A stretch of DNA of 63,968 nt from Mesobacillus subterraneus (GCF_023715485.1 NZ_JAMBOF010000021.1:1-63968), one strand, 5' to 3'; shown: positions 19,696 through 30,933, counted from the first letter of the stretch. Program-made: numbers and translations. Notes: generated from the letters alone by a model not told the origin.

Positions 19696-19721
19696 GTGGG
19701 AGGTTATTCCGTTAAAACCAC
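19696..19721 (+). promoter_or_regulatory. second putative L1-binding site before rplA
   Basis: GTGGGAGG (19696-19703) and AAAACCAC (19714-19721) repeat the motif found before rplK. The pairing GTGG/CCAC is kept; the inner stem is only GG/CC. It lies 19 bases before the L1 gene itself. Confidence 0.5.
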
Positions 19722-19740
19722 AATATAGGAGGAAATAAAA

Positions 19741-20433
19741 ATGGCTAAAAAAGGCAAAAAGTATCTAGAAGCTGCTAAGCTTGTAGACCGCTCTCAAGCT
19801 TATACAATTGCAGAAGCAGTTGAGCTTGCTAAAAAGACAAGCACTGTAAAATTTGACGCGACTGTTGAAGCTGCTTTCCGTTTGGGTGTAGACCCTAAGA
19901 AAGCTGACCAGCAAATCCGTGGAGCAGTTGTGCTTCCAAACGGAACTGGTAAAACTCAGCGTGTTCTAGTATTCGCTAAAGGCGAAAAATTAAAAGAAGC
20001 AGAAGCTGCTGGCGCAGATTATGTTGGCGACGCAGAATACATCACCAAGATCCAGCAAGGCTGGTTCGACTTTGATGTTATCGTAGCTACTCCTGACATG
20101 ATGGGTGAAGTTGGTAAGCTTGGCCGCGTATTGGGACCTAAAGGCTTAATGCCAAACCCTAAGACAGGCACAGTTACTTTCGATGTAACGAAAGCTGTTA
20201 ACGAAATCAAAGCAGGTAAAGTAGAATACCGCGTTGACAAATCTGGTAACATCCATGTACCTATCGGAAAAGTTTCTTTCGAAGACCAGAAGCTTGTTGA
20301 AAACTTCAGCACTATCTTCGAAACTATGATGAAGGTTAAGCCTGCTGCAGCTAAAGGAACTTACATGAAGAACGTTACGATCTCTACTACTATGGGACCT
20401 GGCGTTAAAGTAGATCCTTCAACTGTAAAATAA
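19741..20433 (+). CDS. rplA: Ribosomal protein L1
   Basis: 230 residues. Two-domain L1 fold with the signature [15 protein letters not shown] region ([22 protein letters not shown]). L1 forms the mobile stalk at the E site that guides deacylated tRNA out, and in many bacteria represses its own operon by binding an rRNA-like hairpin in the mRNA. ATG 19741 is preceded by TAGGAGGAAATAAAA. Two candidate operator hairpins lie upstream at 19069 and 19696. Confidence 0.98.
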   Translation: MAKKGKKYLEAAKLVDRSQAYTIAEAVELAKKTSTVKFDATVEAAFRLGVDPKKADQQIRGAVVLPNGTGKTQRVLVFAKGEKLKEAEAAGADYVGDAEYITKIQQGWFDFDVIVATPDMMGEVGKLGRVLGPKGLMPNPKTGTVTFDVTKAVNEIKAGKVEYRVDKSGNIHVPIGKVSFEDQKLVENFSTIFETMMKVKPAAAKGTYMKNVTISTTMGPGVKVDPSTVK

Positions 20434-20439
20434 TAGTAT

Positions 20440-20468
20440 TTGACAATTAAAGAAGCGTTAGATATAAT
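20440..20468 (+). promoter_or_regulatory. rplJ-rplL promoter
   Basis: TTGACA (20440-20445), 17-base spacer and TATAAT (20463-20468): perfect consensus at both hexamers. Confidence 0.93.
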
Positions 20469-20499
20469 TCTTCTTGTTGTGAAAATAAAATAACATTTG

Positions 20500-20615
20500 T
20501 ACCGCAGACAGCAGGGGCTTATCGCTTAATAACCTGCCGAGGTCATACGATAGAGCAACACTACTTGCTATTGTATACTTCCTCCGCGTCTGTCCAGATG
20601 CGGAGGTTTTTATTT
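20500..20615 (+). ncRNA. L10 leader RNA with attenuator
   Basis: The segment with CCGCAGACAGCAGGGGCTT, CTTAATAACCTGCCGAGG and the later CCTCCGC/GCGGAGG stem (20581-20606) plus a run of T matches the L10 leader of Firmicutes. Binding of the L10(L12)4 complex to the upstream kink-turn-like part is known to favour termination, balancing stalk protein synthesis. Confidence 0.88.
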
Positions 20616-20653
20616 GATCGGTATGAATGCAGAAATCTACAGGAGGTGTAAGG

Positions 20654-21154
20654 ATGAGCAAAGTTATTGAAGTAAAAAAGCAAATCGTTGACGAGATTGC
20701 TGGCAAACTAAAAGAAAGCAAATCAACAATCGTTGTTGATTACCGCGGACTTACAGTTTCTGAAGTAACTGAACTTCGTAAAGAGCTTCGTGATGCTGGC
20801 GTAGAATTCAAAGTTTACAAAAACTCTATGGCACGCCGTGCTGCTGAAGCTGCAGAATTAGCTGACTTAAACGCATCTCTAACTGGTCCTAACGCAATCG
20901 CGTTCAGTACTGAAGATGTAGTAGCTCCAGCTAAAATTCTTAACGAATTCGCTAAAAAGCATGACGCTCTTGAAATCAAGGCGGGTGTAGTTGAAGGCAA
21001 CATCGTTACAGTAGAAGAAATCAAGGCTCTTGCAGACCTGCCGTCTCGCGAAGGCTTACTTTCTATGCTACTCAGCGTGCTTCAAGCACCAATTCGCAAT
21101 CTTGCTCTTGCTGCAAAAGCAGTTGCGGACCAGAAGGAAGAACAAGGCGCGTAA
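20654..21154 (+). CDS. rplJ: Ribosomal protein L10
   Basis: 166 residues, same as B. subtilis. The N-terminal domain ([26 protein letters not shown]) binds 23S rRNA and L11; the C-terminal helix ([23 protein letters not shown]) carries the sites for L12 dimers. ATG 20654 has AGGAGGTGTAAGG directly upstream; the longer in-frame start at 20627 lies before the ribosome binding site. Also the autoregulator acting on its own leader. Confidence 0.98.
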   Translation: MSKVIEVKKQIVDEIAGKLKESKSTIVVDYRGLTVSEVTELRKELRDAGVEFKVYKNSMARRAAEAAELADLNASLTGPNAIAFSTEDVVAPAKILNEFAKKHDALEIKAGVVEGNIVTVEEIKALADLPSREGLLSMLLSVLQAPIRNLALAAKAVADQKEEQGA

Positions 21155-21209
21155 GTTAATTTTTACGGTTTAACAATAAAAAACAACCATTATCAAGGAG
21201 GAAATTAAA

Positions 21210-21572
21210 ATGACTAAAGAACAAATCATTGAAGCAGTTAAAAGCATGACTGTTTTAGAACTTAACGATCTAGTAAAAGCAATCGAAGAAGAATTCGGCG
21301 TAACTGCTGCTGCACCAGTTGCAATGATGGGTGGAGCTGCTGGAGCTGTTGCTGAAGAACAAACTGAATTTGACGTAGTTCTTGCATCTGCTGGCGACCA
21401 GAAGATCAAGGTTATCAAAGTTGTTCGTGAAATCACTGGTCTTGGACTTAAAGAAGCGAAGGAAGTTGTTGACAACGCTCCTAAAGCTCTTAAAGAAGGC
21501 GTTTCTAAAGAAGAAGCTGAAGAAATCAAAGCTAAGCTTGAAGAAGTTGGAGCTAACGTCGAAGTTAAGTAA
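21210..21572 (+). CDS. rplL: Ribosomal protein L7/L12
   Basis: 120 residues. N-terminal dimerisation helices ([28 protein letters not shown]), an alanine-rich hinge (about 38-52) and the C-terminal factor-binding domain ([21 protein letters not shown]). Several dimers form the stalk that recruits EF-Tu, EF-G and IF2. AAGGAGGAAATTAAA precedes ATG 21210. Very strong codon bias (nearly all GAA and GCT) fits high expression. A terminator follows. Confidence 0.98.
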   Translation: MTKEQIIEAVKSMTVLELNDLVKAIEEEFGVTAAAPVAMMGGAAGAVAEEQTEFDVVLASAGDQKIKVIKVVREITGLGLKEAKEVVDNAPKALKEGVSKEEAEEIKAKLEEVGANVEVK

Positions 21573-21585
21573 TCAACCTTACAAT

Positions 21586-21618
21586 AAAAAGCTCGCTGCT
21601 AAAGCGAGCTTTTTTTTC
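21586..21618 (+). terminator. rplJ-rplL terminator
   Basis: AAAAAGCTCGCT pairs with AGCGAGCTTTTT around GCTAA and runs into eight T. Confidence 0.93.
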
Positions 21619-21671
21619 GCTTTTAGTCTTTGGTAAGCGAATGAAATAATAAGACATTAATTTCGAGAAAT

Positions 21672-21719
21672 GTCTAGCTCCAGCGCTTGTCGGGGCTGAC
21701 CAAGGCGCTTCCGCTTTTC
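21672..21719 (+). repeat. short copy of the intergenic repeat element
   Basis: It reads as the two ends of the 18252 element joined without the palindromic middle: TCTAGCTCCAGCGCTTGTCGG, then GGGCTGACCAAGGCGCTTCCG and CTTTTC. It lies between the rplL terminator and the methyltransferase gene. Confidence 0.75.
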
Positions 21720-21820
21720 TGCTTTTTTTGCTTTTTGATTTCAAATATTTTATACTACCGCAGTAGCAATGCAATCCGCGATCGCATTCTTCAAATGATT
21801 CCCCATGGAGGTGAGAGATT

Positions 21821-22423
21821 TTGACTGAACATTATTACTCCCGTAAACCCGGCACCGAAAGCAACCCTGTGAAATGGCAAAGTGAATTGAAAGGAAACAG
21901 CTTCCGCTTCAAAACGGACAGCGGCGTTTTTTCGAAAAAGGAAGTTGATTTTGGATCCCGATTATTGATCGATACTTTCGATTTGAAAAATGAGACTGGT
22001 TTAATCCTTGATGTTGGCTGCGGCTATGGACCAATCGGACTTTCGCTGGCTAAAGCTTATCCGGATGCAACGGTTCACATGGTGGATGTCAATGAAAGAG
22101 CGATTATGCTTGCTGAGGATAACGCGGCAGAAAATAAAATAGAAAATGTGGAAATCTATGAAAGTGACCGCTTGACAGGAGTGGAAGAAAAGGAGTTCAA
22201 CGCAATCCTTACTAATCCTCCGATCCGTGCCGGCAAAAAGGTAGTGCATGATATTTTTGAACAAAGTTTCCTGCATCTAGCTGAAGGCGGAGAACTCTGG
22301 GTGGTCATCCAAAAGAAACAGGGTGCGCCGTCCGCGATGGAAAAAATGAAAGAACTATTTGGCCAGGTTGACATTGCGGCGAAAAGTAAAGGATACTTTA
22401 TTCTCAAATCTGTAAAATGTTGA
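21821..22423 (+). CDS. RsmC-like class I methyltransferase (YbxB)
   Basis: 200 residues. Rossmann-fold methyltransferase with the SAM motif ILDVGCGYGPIGLSLA (about 60-75), acidic DVNE at the end of strand 2, and TNPPIRAGKK (about 126), the NPPY-type motif of enzymes that methylate exocyclic amino groups of guanine or adenine. The family resembles the RsmC catalytic domain, which modifies a 16S rRNA guanine; the exact target of the Bacillus protein is not certain. The start is TTG 21821 after TGGAGGTGAGAGATT. Its stop overlaps the -35 box of the rpoB promoter. Confidence 0.88.
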   Translation: MTEHYYSRKPGTESNPVKWQSELKGNSFRFKTDSGVFSKKEVDFGSRLLIDTFDLKNETGLILDVGCGYGPIGLSLAKAYPDATVHMVDVNERAIMLAEDNAAENKIENVEIYESDRLTGVEEKEFNAILTNPPIRAGKKVVHDIFEQSFLHLAEGGELWVVIQKKQGAPSAMEKMKELFGQVDIAAKSKGYFILKSVKC

Positions 22424-22448
22424 CGTGAGAAAACCGCTATGTTAATAT
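22420..22448 (+). promoter_or_regulatory. rpoB-rpoC promoter
   Basis: TTGACG (22420-22425) and TAATAT (22443-22448) are 17 bases apart. The -35 overlaps the stop codon of the preceding gene. The context GTTAATAT is shared with three other promoters in this window. Confidence 0.78.
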
Positions 22449-22559
22449 TATAAAATGCCAATATATTAGTTTCCTTTCGTCTGCTAATTTCATCGAAAGT
22501 TGTATAATTTTGGGCATTAAGGGAAAACTAACAAAATAATTGTTCGTTGCAGGAAATGT

Positions 22560-22595
22560 GGTTTTTAGGTGAAAACCCTTTTTCTTTTTGTCTTT
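22560..22595 (+). terminator. possible attenuator in the rpoB leader
   Basis: GGTTTT and AAAACC enclose TAGGTG and are followed by CTTTTTCTTTTTG. The stem is short, but the T-rich tract is clear, so it could act as a partial terminator within the 200-base leader. Confidence 0.45.
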
Positions 22596-22613
22596 GGAAA
22601 TGGAGGAAACTTC

Positions 22614-22640
22614 ATGGACAAGACATGGATAGATGAATAA
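22614..22640 (+). CDS. candidate leader mini-ORF (MDKTWIDE) before rpoB
   Basis: Eight codons start at an ATG placed 6 bases after TGGAGGAA, a strong ribosome binding site, and end in TAATAA. The rpoB start lies 18 bases after its stop. No function is known to me. It could couple ribosome loading to rpoB or be a chance reading frame; conservation in relatives would decide. Confidence 0.4.
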   Translation: MDKTWIDE

Positions 22641-22658
22641 TAACGCTTGATTTGAGGG

Positions 22659-25600
22659 GTGAATCAGTTGACAGGTCAACTAGTTCAGTATGGACGACAC
22701 CGCCAACGTAGAAGTTATGCTCGCATCAGTGAAGTTTTGGAATTGCCGAATTTAATTGAAATTCAAACCTCTTCCTATCAGTGGTTTCTTGATGAGGGCC
22801 TCCGGGAAATGTTCCAGGACATTTCACCGATTGAAGACTTTACTGGTAACTTATCGCTAGAGTTTATCGATTACAGTCTTGGCGAACCGAAATATCCAGT
22901 GGAAGAATCCAAAGAAAGAGACGTCACTTACTCCGCGCCGTTGCGAGTAAAGGTCCGCCTTGTGAATAAAGAAACAGGCGAAGTTAAGGACCAGGATGTT
23001 TTCATGGGTGATTTCCCGCTTATGACAGAAACTGGCACGTTTGTGATCAACGGTGCTGAAAGGGTTATCGTTTCCCAGTTAGTGCGTTCACCAAGTGTGT
23101 ACTACAGCGGGAAGCTTGATAAAAACGGGAAAAGGGGATTCTCTGCTACCGTTATTCCGAACCGAGGCGCTTGGTTAGAGTATGAAACAGACGCCAAGGA
23201 TGTTGTATATGTAAGGATAGATCGTACGAGGAAGCTCCCTGTTACGGTTCTTTTGCGTGCATTAGGGTTCGGTTCTGATCAAGAAATCATTGATCTGATC
23301 GGTGATAACGAATATATCCGTAACACTCTTGAAAAAGACAATACGGAAAGCACAGAAAAAGCGCTTCTTGAAATTTATGAGCGTCTACGTCCAGGCGAAC
23401 CGCCTACAGTTGACAATGCAAAGAGCCTTCTGGTATCAAGATTCTTTGATCCAAAGCGCTATGACCTTGCAAATGTAGGGCGTTATAAAATTAACAAAAA
23501 GCTTCATATTAAAAACCGTTTATTCGGGCAGAAGCTTGCCGAAACATTAGTTGATCCTGAAACAGGTGAAATTATCGCGGAAAAAGGCGTGACTTTGGAT
23601 CGCCGTACACTTGATAAGATCATTCCTGCGTTGGAGAAGAATGTTGGCTTCAAGAATTTCAGCCCATATGGCGGCGTGGTTGAAGAGGATGTAACGCTGC
23701 AAAGCATTAAAATCTACTCTCCGAACGATGTTGAAGGCGAGAAAGAAATTAATGTTTTAGCAAATGCCTATGTCCCTGAACCAATTAAAAATATTACGCC
23801 TGCTGATATCATTTCTTCAATCAGCTACTTCTTTAACTTGTTGCATGGTGTAGGCGACACGGATGATATCGACCATTTAGGAAACAGACGCCTTCGTTCT
23901 GTAGGTGAGCTGCTTCAGAATCAATTCAGAATTGGTTTGTCCAGAATGGAGCGTGTAGTCCGCGAAAGAATGTCCATCCAGGACACAAACACGATTACAC
24001 CTCAGCAATTGATCAATATTCGCCCGGTAATTGCGTCCATTAAAGAGTTCTTTGGAAGTTCACAGCTTTCACAGTTCATGGACCAGACAAACCCGCTGGC
24101 TGAATTAACACATAAAAGGCGTCTTTCTGCATTGGGACCTGGTGGTCTTACGCGTGAACGCGCTGGTTTCGAAGTGCGTGACGTTCACTACTCCCACTAC
24201 GGACGTATGTGTCCAATTGAAACGCCTGAAGGTCCGAACATTGGTTTGATCAACTCGCTTTCAAGTTTCGCGAAGGTTAACCGTTTTGGTTTCATTGAGA
24301 CTCCATACCGCCGTGTTGACCCTGAAACAGGAAAAGTGACAAGCCACTTTGATTACTTAACAGCTGATGAAGAAGACAATTATGTTGTTGCCCAGGCAAA
24401 TGCACGTCTTGCTGAAGACGGATCCTTCATAGATGAAGAAGTTATTGCCCGTTTCCGCGGTGAAAACACTGTCGTTAAGCGCGACCGCGTCGATTACATG
24501 GACGTATCGCCTAAACAGGTTGTATCCGCAGCGACAGCGTGTATTCCGTTCTTGGAAAACGATGACTCCAACCGTGCTCTGATGGGTGCGAACATGCAGC
24601 GTCAGGCTGTTCCGTTGATGCAGCCAGAAGCGCCGATTGTAGGAACGGGAATGGAGCACGTGAATGCAAAGGATTCCGGTGCTGCAGTCATCTGTAAGCA
24701 TGAAGGAATCGTAGAACACGTGGAAGCGCGCCAAGTATGGGTTCGCCGCGTCAAAGAAGTAGACGGCCAGGAAGTTAAGGGTGACCTTGATAAATACCGT
24801 ATGCTTAAGTTCATCCGTTCCAACCAGGGTACTTGTTATAACCAGCGCCCAATCGTAAGCCTTGGTGACCGTGTTGTTAAAGGAGAGATCCTTGCTGACG
24901 GCCCATCAATGGAAAAAGGTGAACTTGCCCTTGGACGTAACGTTCTTGTTGGATTCATGACATGGAATGGTTATAACTACGAGGATGCGATCATCATGAG
25001 TGAGCGCCTTGTTAAAGATGATGTTTATACATCGATCCATATAGAAGAATACGAATCAGAGTCTCGAGATACTAAGCTTGGGCCTGAAGAAATCACACGC
25101 GACATTCCAAACGTCGGGGAAGATGCATTAAGAAACCTTGACGAGCGTGGAATCATCCGTGTTGGTGCCGAAGTGAAAGACGGAGATCTTCTTGTTGGTA
25201 AGGTAACACCTAAAGGGGTTACTGAATTGACAGCTGAAGAACGTCTCTTGCATGCAATCTTCGGTGAAAAAGCAAGGGAAGTCCGTGATACATCATTGCG
25301 TGTTCCGCACGGCGGCGGCGGTATTGTCCTCGACGTCAAAGTGTTCAACCGCGAAGATGGCGATGAGCTTCCTCCAGGTGTAAACCAGTTAGTCCGTGCT
25401 TACATCGTTCAGAAGCGTAAGATTTCTGAAGGTGATAAGATGGCCGGACGCCACGGTAACAAAGGGGTTATCTCGAAGATCCTTCCAGAAGAAGATATGC
25501 CTTATCTTCCGGATGGCACACCAGTCGATATCATGCTTAACCCTCTAGGGGTTCCTTCACGTATGAATATTGGTCAGGTGCTTGAACTCCACCTTGGAAT

Positions 25601-26231
25601 GGCGGCGCGTTACCTTGGAATCCATGTTGCTTCTCCTGTATTTGACGGAGCCCGTGAGGAAGATGTATGGGCAACGATCGAGGAAGCCGGCATGGCCCGT
25701 GACGCAAAAACCATCCTTTATGATGGACGTACAGGCGAACCGTTCGACAACCGTGTATCTGTCGGTGTCATGTACATGATCAAGCTAGCCCACATGGTAG
25801 ACGATAAGCTTCACGCCCGTTCTACTGGACCATACTCACTTGTTACACAGCAGCCACTCGGCGGTAAAGCCCAGTTCGGCGGACAGCGTTTCGGGGAGAT
25901 GGAGGTTTGGGCGCTTGAAGCATACGGCGCTGCATATACATTGCAGGAAATTTTAACTGTCAAGTCCGATGACGTTGTTGGACGTGTTAAGACATACGAA
26001 GCAATTGTAAAAGGTGAAAATGTTCCTGAACCAGGCGTACCTGAGTCATTCAAGGTATTGATGAAGGAACTTCAGAGTCTGGGTATGGACGTTAAGATCC
26101 TGTCAGGCGATGAAAAAGAAATCGAAATGCGCGACTTCGACGATGAAGAAGAACTGCAGCATGCTGAAACATTGACAATTGCTCCAGAACCAGAAGAAAT
26201 GAATTCTGAAAAAGTAGGAATGAAAGAATAG
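22659..26231 (+). CDS. rpoB: RpoB, RNA polymerase beta subunit
   Basis: 1190 residues, beginning [20 protein letters not shown] as in B. subtilis, with a TTG start at 22659 after GAGGGGTGAATCAG. The rifampicin cluster reads [24 protein letters not shown] with the sensitive-type residues at all usual resistance positions. The conserved beta active-site segments ([29 protein letters not shown]) are intact. The C-terminal tail is acidic. rpoC follows after a 113-base gap with a strong hairpin. Confidence 0.99.
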   Translation: MNQLTGQLVQYGRHRQRRSYARISEVLELPNLIEIQTSSYQWFLDEGLREMFQDISPIEDFTGNLSLEFIDYSLGEPKYPVEESKERDVTYSAPLRVKVRLVNKETGEVKDQDVFMGDFPLMTETGTFVINGAERVIVSQLVRSPSVYYSGKLDKNGKRGFSATVIPNRGAWLEYETDAKDVVYVRIDRTRKLPVTVLLRALGFGSDQEIIDLIGDNEYIRNTLEKDNTESTEKALLEIYERLRPGEPPTVDNAKSLLVSRFFDPKRYDLANVGRYKINKKLHIKNRLFGQKLAETLVDPETGEIIAEKGVTLDRRTLDKIIPALEKNVGFKNFSPYGGVVEEDVTLQSIKIYSPNDVEGEKEINVLANAYVPEPIKNITPADIISSISYFFNLLHGVGDTDDIDHLGNRRLRSVGELLQNQFRIGLSRMERVVRERMSIQDTNTITPQQLINIRPVIASIKEFFGSSQLSQFMDQTNPLAELTHKRRLSALGPGGLTRERAGFEVRDVHYSHYGRMCPIETPEGPNIGLINSLSSFAKVNRFGFIETPYRRVDPETGKVTSHFDYLTADEEDNYVVAQANARLAEDGSFIDEEVIARFRGENTVVKRDRVDYMDVSPKQVVSAATACIPFLENDDSNRALMGANMQRQAVPLMQPEAPIVGTGMEHVNAKDSGAAVICKHEGIVEHVEARQVWVRRVKEVDGQEVKGDLDKYRMLKFIRSNQGTCYNQRPIVSLGDRVVKGEILADGPSMEKGELALGRNVLVGFMTWNGYNYEDAIIMSERLVKDDVYTSIHIEEYESESRDTKLGPEEITRDIPNVGEDALRNLDERGIIRVGAEVKDGDLLVGKVTPKGVTELTAEERLLHAIFGEKAREVRDTSLRVPHGGGGIVLDVKVFNREDGDELPPGVNQLVRAYIVQKRKISEGDKMAGRHGNKGVISKILPEEDMPYLPDGTPVDIMLNPLGVPSRMNIGQVLELHLGMAARYLGIHVASPVFDGAREEDVWATIEEAGMARDAKTILYDGRTGEPFDNRVSVGVMYMIKLAHMVDDKLHARSTGPYSLVTQQPLGGKAQFGGQRFGEMEVWALEAYGAAYTLQEILTVKSDDVVGRVKTYEAIVKGENVPEPGVPESFKVLMKELQSLGMDVKILSGDEKEIEMRDFDDEEELQHAETLTIAPEPEEMNSEKVGMKE

Positions 26232-26243
26232 GACCATCTAATT

Positions 26244-26298
26244 GGCACACGTGTACAAACAGTTGAATAACAGTATTGTCCACGTGTGTTCCTTTTTG
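26244..26298 (+). other. hairpin between rpoB and rpoC
   Basis: CACACGTG (26246-26253) and CACGTGTG (26281-26288), flanked by further GG/CC pairing and the inner ACAA/TTGT, form a long hairpin followed by TTCCTTTTTGG. It could act as a partial terminator or RNA processing site tuning the beta to beta-prime ratio. Confidence 0.6.
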
Positions 26299-26344
26299 GA
26301 TGGCCATAAGGGTAAAACCCTAGATTAAAAGGGAGGTAGGCCCC

Positions 26345-29300
26345 TTGCTAGACGTTAATAATTTTGAGTACATGAAAATCGGCCTCGCTTCACCTGACAA
26401 GATCCGTTCATGGTCTTTCGGTGAGGTTAAAAAGCCAGAAACAATCAACTATCGTACTTTAAAACCAGAAAAAGACGGCTTATTCTGTGAGCGTATCTTC
26501 GGACCGACTAAGGACTGGGAATGTCATTGCGGAAAGTACAAGAGAGTTCGCTATAAAGGCGTAGTCTGTGACCGATGCGGTGTTGAAGTAACTCGCGCTA
26601 AAGTCCGTCGTGAAAGAATGGGGCATATCGAACTTGCGGCTCCTGTTTCTCACATTTGGTATTTCAAAGGTATTCCTAGCCGCATGGGACTTGTTCTTGA
26701 CATGTCTCCGCGTGCGTTGGAAGAAGTTATTTACTTCGCTTCTTACGTGGTAACTGAAACAGGTGACACTGCCCTTGAAAAGAAGCAGTTGTTATCCGAG
26801 AAAGAATACCGCGCATACCGTGAAAAATACGGAAACAAATTCCAGGCCGCGATGGGAGCAGAAGCAATCAAAAAGCTGCTTTCGGATATCGACCTTGATA
26901 AAGAAGCTGACATGCTGAAAGAAGAGCTAAGAACTGCGCAAGGCCAGCGCCGTACTCGTGCGATCAAACGTCTTGAGGTCGTTGAAGCTTTCCGTGGATC
27001 AGGCAATGAACCATCATGGATGATCCTTGATGTACTTCCTGTCATTCCGCCGGAGCTTCGCCCAATGGTTCAGTTAGATGGCGGACGTTTTGCGACATCC
27101 GACTTAAATGATTTGTACCGCCGTGTAATCAACCGTAACAACCGCCTAAAGCGTCTTCTTGACCTTGGTGCTCCTAGCATCATCGTCCAGAATGAAAAGC
27201 GTATGCTTCAGGAGGCTGTTGATGCCTTGATCGATAACGGCCGCCGTGGCCGTCCGGTAACAGGTCCTGGTAACCGTCCATTGAAATCCCTATCGCACAT
27301 GCTTAAGGGTAAGCAGGGACGTTTCCGTCAAAACCTTCTTGGTAAGCGTGTTGACTACTCAGGCCGTTCGGTTATCGTAGTAGGTCCAAACCTGCAAATG
27401 TACCAGTGCGGTCTGCCTAAAGAAATGGCACTTGAGCTGTTCAAGCCATTCGTAATGAAAGAATTAGTGCAAAAAGGTTTAGCACACAACATTAAGTCTG
27501 CTAAACGTAAAATTGAGCGTGTTAGCCCTGAGGTTTGGGATGTTCTTGAAGATGTAATCAGAGAGCACCCAGTATTGCTTAACCGTGCCCCAACTCTTCA
27601 CAGATTGGGAATCCAGGCGTTTGAGCCAACGTTAGTAGAAGGACGCGCAATCCGTCTTCACCCGCTAGTATGTACAGCGTATAACGCTGACTTTGATGGT
27701 GACCAGATGGCTGTCCACGTTCCGCTGTCGGCTGAAGCTCAAGCTGAAGCTCGTCTATTGATGCTTGCAGCCCAGAACATCCTGAACCCGAAAGACGGAA
27801 AGCCAGTTGTTACTCCTTCACAGGATATGGTTTTAGGTAACTACTACCTGACTTTGGAAAGAGAAGGCGTTGTTGGGGAAGGTATGGTCTTCAAGGATGC
27901 AAACGAAGCATTGATTGCGTACCAGAATGGTTATGTGCATCTTCATACACGTGTAGCTGTTGCCGCAGCATCTCTTGGCAACCAGACATTCACTGAAGAG
28001 CAAAATGGCCAGCTCTTGATCACGACTGTTGGTAAGCTGATTTTTAACGAAATCCTTCCAGCGTCATTCCCTTATATCAATGAGCCATCTAAACAAAATC
28101 TAGAGGAGAAGACTCCTGAGAAGTATTTTGTTGAAAAAGGCGCAGATATCAAGGAAGTTATCAAGTCTATGCCGTTAGTTGATCCGTTCAAGAAGAAAAT
28201 TCTTGGTAATATCATTGCTGAAGTGTTCAAGCGCTTCAAGATTACTGAAACATCAAAAATGCTTGACCGCATGAAGGATCTTGGCTTCAAATACTCCACT
28301 AAAGCGGGTATTACGGTCGGTGTAGCTGATATCGTGGTTCTTAAAGAAAAGCAAGAGATTATCTCGGATGCACAAACTAAAGTTGATAATGTCCTAAAAC
28401 AGTTCAGACGCGGTCTAATCACCGAGGATGAGCGTTATGACCGAGTTATTTCCATTTGGAGTGCGGCCAAGGATGTAATCCAGGCCAAACTAATGAAATC
28501 ACTTGATACAACAAACCCAATCTTCATGATGAGTGACTCTGGTGCCCGTGGTAACGCATCTAACTTTACTCAGCTTGCTGGTATGCGTGGTCTGATGGCC
28601 AACCCGGCTGGACGAATCATTGAATTGCCAATCAAATCAAGTTTCCGTGAAGGTCTGACAGTATTGGAATACTTCATTTCCACTCACGGTGCTCGTAAAG
28701 GTCTTGCGGATACAGCGCTTAAGACAGCAGACTCAGGTTACCTGACTCGCCGACTTGTAGACGTTGCCCAGGATGTCATCGTTCGCGAAGATGATTGCGG
28801 AACGGACAGAGGCTTATTTATCAGATCACTTAAAGACGGTACCGAAGTAATCGAACCTCTAGATGAGCGTTTAATCGGCCGTTATGCAAGAAAGGCAATC
28901 AAACATCCGGAGACCAAGGCTGTGATTGTACCTGAAAATGGGTTGATTACAGAAGACTTGGCTGTTGAAGTAACAGAAGCAGGAATCGAAGAAGTCTGGA
29001 TCCGATCTGCCTTCACATGTAACACTCGCCATGGTGTTTGTAAGAAATGTTACGGACGCAACCTTGCTACTGGCCAGGAAGTTGAAGTGGGCGAAGCAGT
29101 TGGTATCATCGCAGCCCAGTCTATCGGAGAGCCTGGTACGCAGCTTACGATGCGTACATTCCATACCGGCGGTGTTGCAGGAGACGATATTACACAAGGT
29201 CTTCCGCGTATCCAGGAATTGTTTGAAGCACGTAACCCTAAAGGTCAAGCTGTCATCTCTGAACTTGAAGGTGTCGTAGTCGGCATCAACGAAGGAAAAG

Positions 29301-29944
29301 ACCGCCAGCAGGAAATCGTTGTCCAGGGTGAAATCGAAAGCCGCACTTACACTGCACCATATACAGCTCGCCTGAAGGTTGCTGTAAATGATCATGTAGC
29401 TCGCGGACAGGAGCTTACTGAAGGATCAATCGACCCTAAAGAACTCCTAAGAGTCAAAGATGTTCAGTCCGTGCAGGAATACCTGTTGAAAGAAGTTCAA
29501 AAGGTATACCGTATGCAGGGTGTTGAAATCGGCGATAAGCACGTAGAAGTAATGGTTCGCCAGATGATGCGCAAAATCAGGGTGATCGATGCGGGTGAAA
29601 CAGATGTACTTCCAGGCACATTGCTTGAGATCCATCAGTTCACTGACGCTAACCGCAAAGCACTTCTTGATGGCAAAATGCCAGCAACAGGACGTCCAGT
29701 ATTGCTTGGTATCACAAAAGCATCACTTGAGACGGATTCATTCCTGTCAGCTGCTTCCTTCCAGGAAACAACAAGAGTGCTTACAGATGCTGCAATCAAA
29801 GGCAAGCGCGATGAGCTTCTCGGCTTGAAAGAGAATGTTATCATCGGTAAACTTGTTCCAGCTGGAACTGGCATGCAGCGTTACAGAAGAGCTGAGCCTA
29901 TCACCATGGAAGAAGAAAATGCTGATGTAATCACTGTAGAGTAA
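26345..29944 (+). CDS. rpoC: RpoC, RNA polymerase beta-prime subunit
   Basis: 1199 residues. The N-terminal zinc site ([20 protein letters not shown]), the catalytic magnesium loop NADFDGD, the bridge helix region ([15 protein letters not shown]...) and the C-terminal zinc site ([13 protein letters not shown]) are all present. The start is TTG 26345 after GGGAGGTAGGCCCC, matching [10 protein letters not shown] of relatives. A terminator follows 12 bases after the stop. Confidence 0.99.
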   Translation: MLDVNNFEYMKIGLASPDKIRSWSFGEVKKPETINYRTLKPEKDGLFCERIFGPTKDWECHCGKYKRVRYKGVVCDRCGVEVTRAKVRRERMGHIELAAPVSHIWYFKGIPSRMGLVLDMSPRALEEVIYFASYVVTETGDTALEKKQLLSEKEYRAYREKYGNKFQAAMGAEAIKKLLSDIDLDKEADMLKEELRTAQGQRRTRAIKRLEVVEAFRGSGNEPSWMILDVLPVIPPELRPMVQLDGGRFATSDLNDLYRRVINRNNRLKRLLDLGAPSIIVQNEKRMLQEAVDALIDNGRRGRPVTGPGNRPLKSLSHMLKGKQGRFRQNLLGKRVDYSGRSVIVVGPNLQMYQCGLPKEMALELFKPFVMKELVQKGLAHNIKSAKRKIERVSPEVWDVLEDVIREHPVLLNRAPTLHRLGIQAFEPTLVEGRAIRLHPLVCTAYNADFDGDQMAVHVPLSAEAQAEARLLMLAAQNILNPKDGKPVVTPSQDMVLGNYYLTLEREGVVGEGMVFKDANEALIAYQNGYVHLHTRVAVAAASLGNQTFTEEQNGQLLITTVGKLIFNEILPASFPYINEPSKQNLEEKTPEKYFVEKGADIKEVIKSMPLVDPFKKKILGNIIAEVFKRFKITETSKMLDRMKDLGFKYSTKAGITVGVADIVVLKEKQEIISDAQTKVDNVLKQFRRGLITEDERYDRVISIWSAAKDVIQAKLMKSLDTTNPIFMMSDSGARGNASNFTQLAGMRGLMANPAGRIIELPIKSSFREGLTVLEYFISTHGARKGLADTALKTADSGYLTRRLVDVAQDVIVREDDCGTDRGLFIRSLKDGTEVIEPLDERLIGRYARKAIKHPETKAVIVPENGLITEDLAVEVTEAGIEEVWIRSAFTCNTRHGVCKKCYGRNLATGQEVEVGEAVGIIAAQSIGEPGTQLTMRTFHTGGVAGDDITQGLPRIQELFEARNPKGQAVISELEGVVVGINEGKDRQQEIVVQGEIESRTYTAPYTARLKVAVNDHVARGQELTEGSIDPKELLRVKDVQSVQEYLLKEVQKVYRMQGVEIGDKHVEVMVRQMMRKIRVIDAGETDVLPGTLLEIHQFTDANRKALLDGKMPATGRPVLLGITKASLETDSFLSAASFQETTRVLTDAAIKGKRDELLGLKENVIIGKLVPAGTGMQRYRRAEPITMEEENADVITVE

Positions 29945-29956
29945 AGAAATAACATG

Positions 29957-29994
29957 CGCGGTGCTTTCTATTAAAAAGAAAGTGCCGCGTTTTT
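29957..29994 (+). terminator. rpoC terminator
   Basis: CGCGGTGCTTTCT pairs over 13 positions (two wobbles) with AGAAAGTGCCGCG and is followed by five T. Confidence 0.9.
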
Positions 29995-30050
29995 AAAGTA
30001 AAAATAATGAATAAAAGTTATGTATCTTGATATTTTTTTTCAAATGCGGT

Positions 30051-30079
30051 TGACATCAACAGAATGAAATGTTAATATT
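30051..30079 (+). promoter_or_regulatory. promoter of the L7Ae-like gene and possibly the str genes
   Basis: TTGACA (30051-30056) and TAATAT (30074-30079), 17-base spacer. Same -10 context (GTTAATATTTC) as the rplK promoter. Confidence 0.82.
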
Positions 30080-30119
30080 TCAAAGGTGCTCCTATTTTCC
30101 GGTTACTTTGGAGGATATC

Positions 30120-30368
30120 ATGTCTTATGAAAAAGTAGCTCAGGCTAAAAAGATCATAGTAGGATCAAAGCAAACAGTTAAAGCCCTGAAAGCAGGCGAA
30201 GTAATGGAACTGGTGATTGCAAGGGATGCAGACGCGAAAGTGACGGCAGAACTATTGCGTACGGCCAGGGAAATGAACTCCGCCATCACCTATGTCGACT
30301 CTATGAAAAAACTGGGGAAGGCATGCGGGATTGCAGTAGGTGCGGCAGCTGTAGCGATAACCAAGTAA
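30120..30368 (+). CDS. rplGB: L7Ae-family kink-turn RNA-binding protein (YbxF, RplGB)
   Basis: 82 residues. The L7Ae fold is shown by [28 protein letters not shown] and the C-terminal [17 protein letters not shown]. The family binds kink-turns; the Bacillus protein associates with ribosomes, but its role is unsettled. I chose ATG 30120 because TTGGAGGATATC lies directly upstream and homologues start MSYEKV; the in-frame extension from 30069 lies across the promoter. Confidence 0.93.
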   Translation: MSYEKVAQAKKIIVGSKQTVKALKAGEVMELVIARDADAKVTAELLRTAREMNSAITYVDSMKKLGKACGIAVGAAAVAITK

Positions 30369-30373
30369 AAACT

Positions 30374-30410
30374 GTTTTTACAGAAATGACTGTAAAAACT
30401 TTGTTTTTTG
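30374..30410 (+). terminator. terminator or attenuator between ybxF and rpsL
   Basis: GTTTTTACAG (30374-30383) pairs perfectly with CTGTAAAAAC (30390-30399), then TTTGTTTTTTG. No separate rpsL promoter is evident in the following 60 bases, so the hairpin likely acts as an attenuator. Confidence 0.8.
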
Positions 30411-30454
30411 TAAAAAAATGAACCACCTGGATGTGTGGGCTTACAAAAAAATGA

Positions 30455-30892
<438 letters not shown>

Positions 30893-30933
30893 TAAAACAA
30901 ACTAATTAGCCTTTCTGAAAGGAGGAAATAAAC

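Noticed and set aside
24040-24160. Rifampicin-resistance substitutions in rpoB
   Set aside because: The cluster reads as the wild-type sequence at the usual positions.
28871-29395. Reverse-strand ORF of 174 codons inside rpoC
   Set aside because: Fully inside a conserved gene and a consequence of its codon bias; no ribosome binding site or family.
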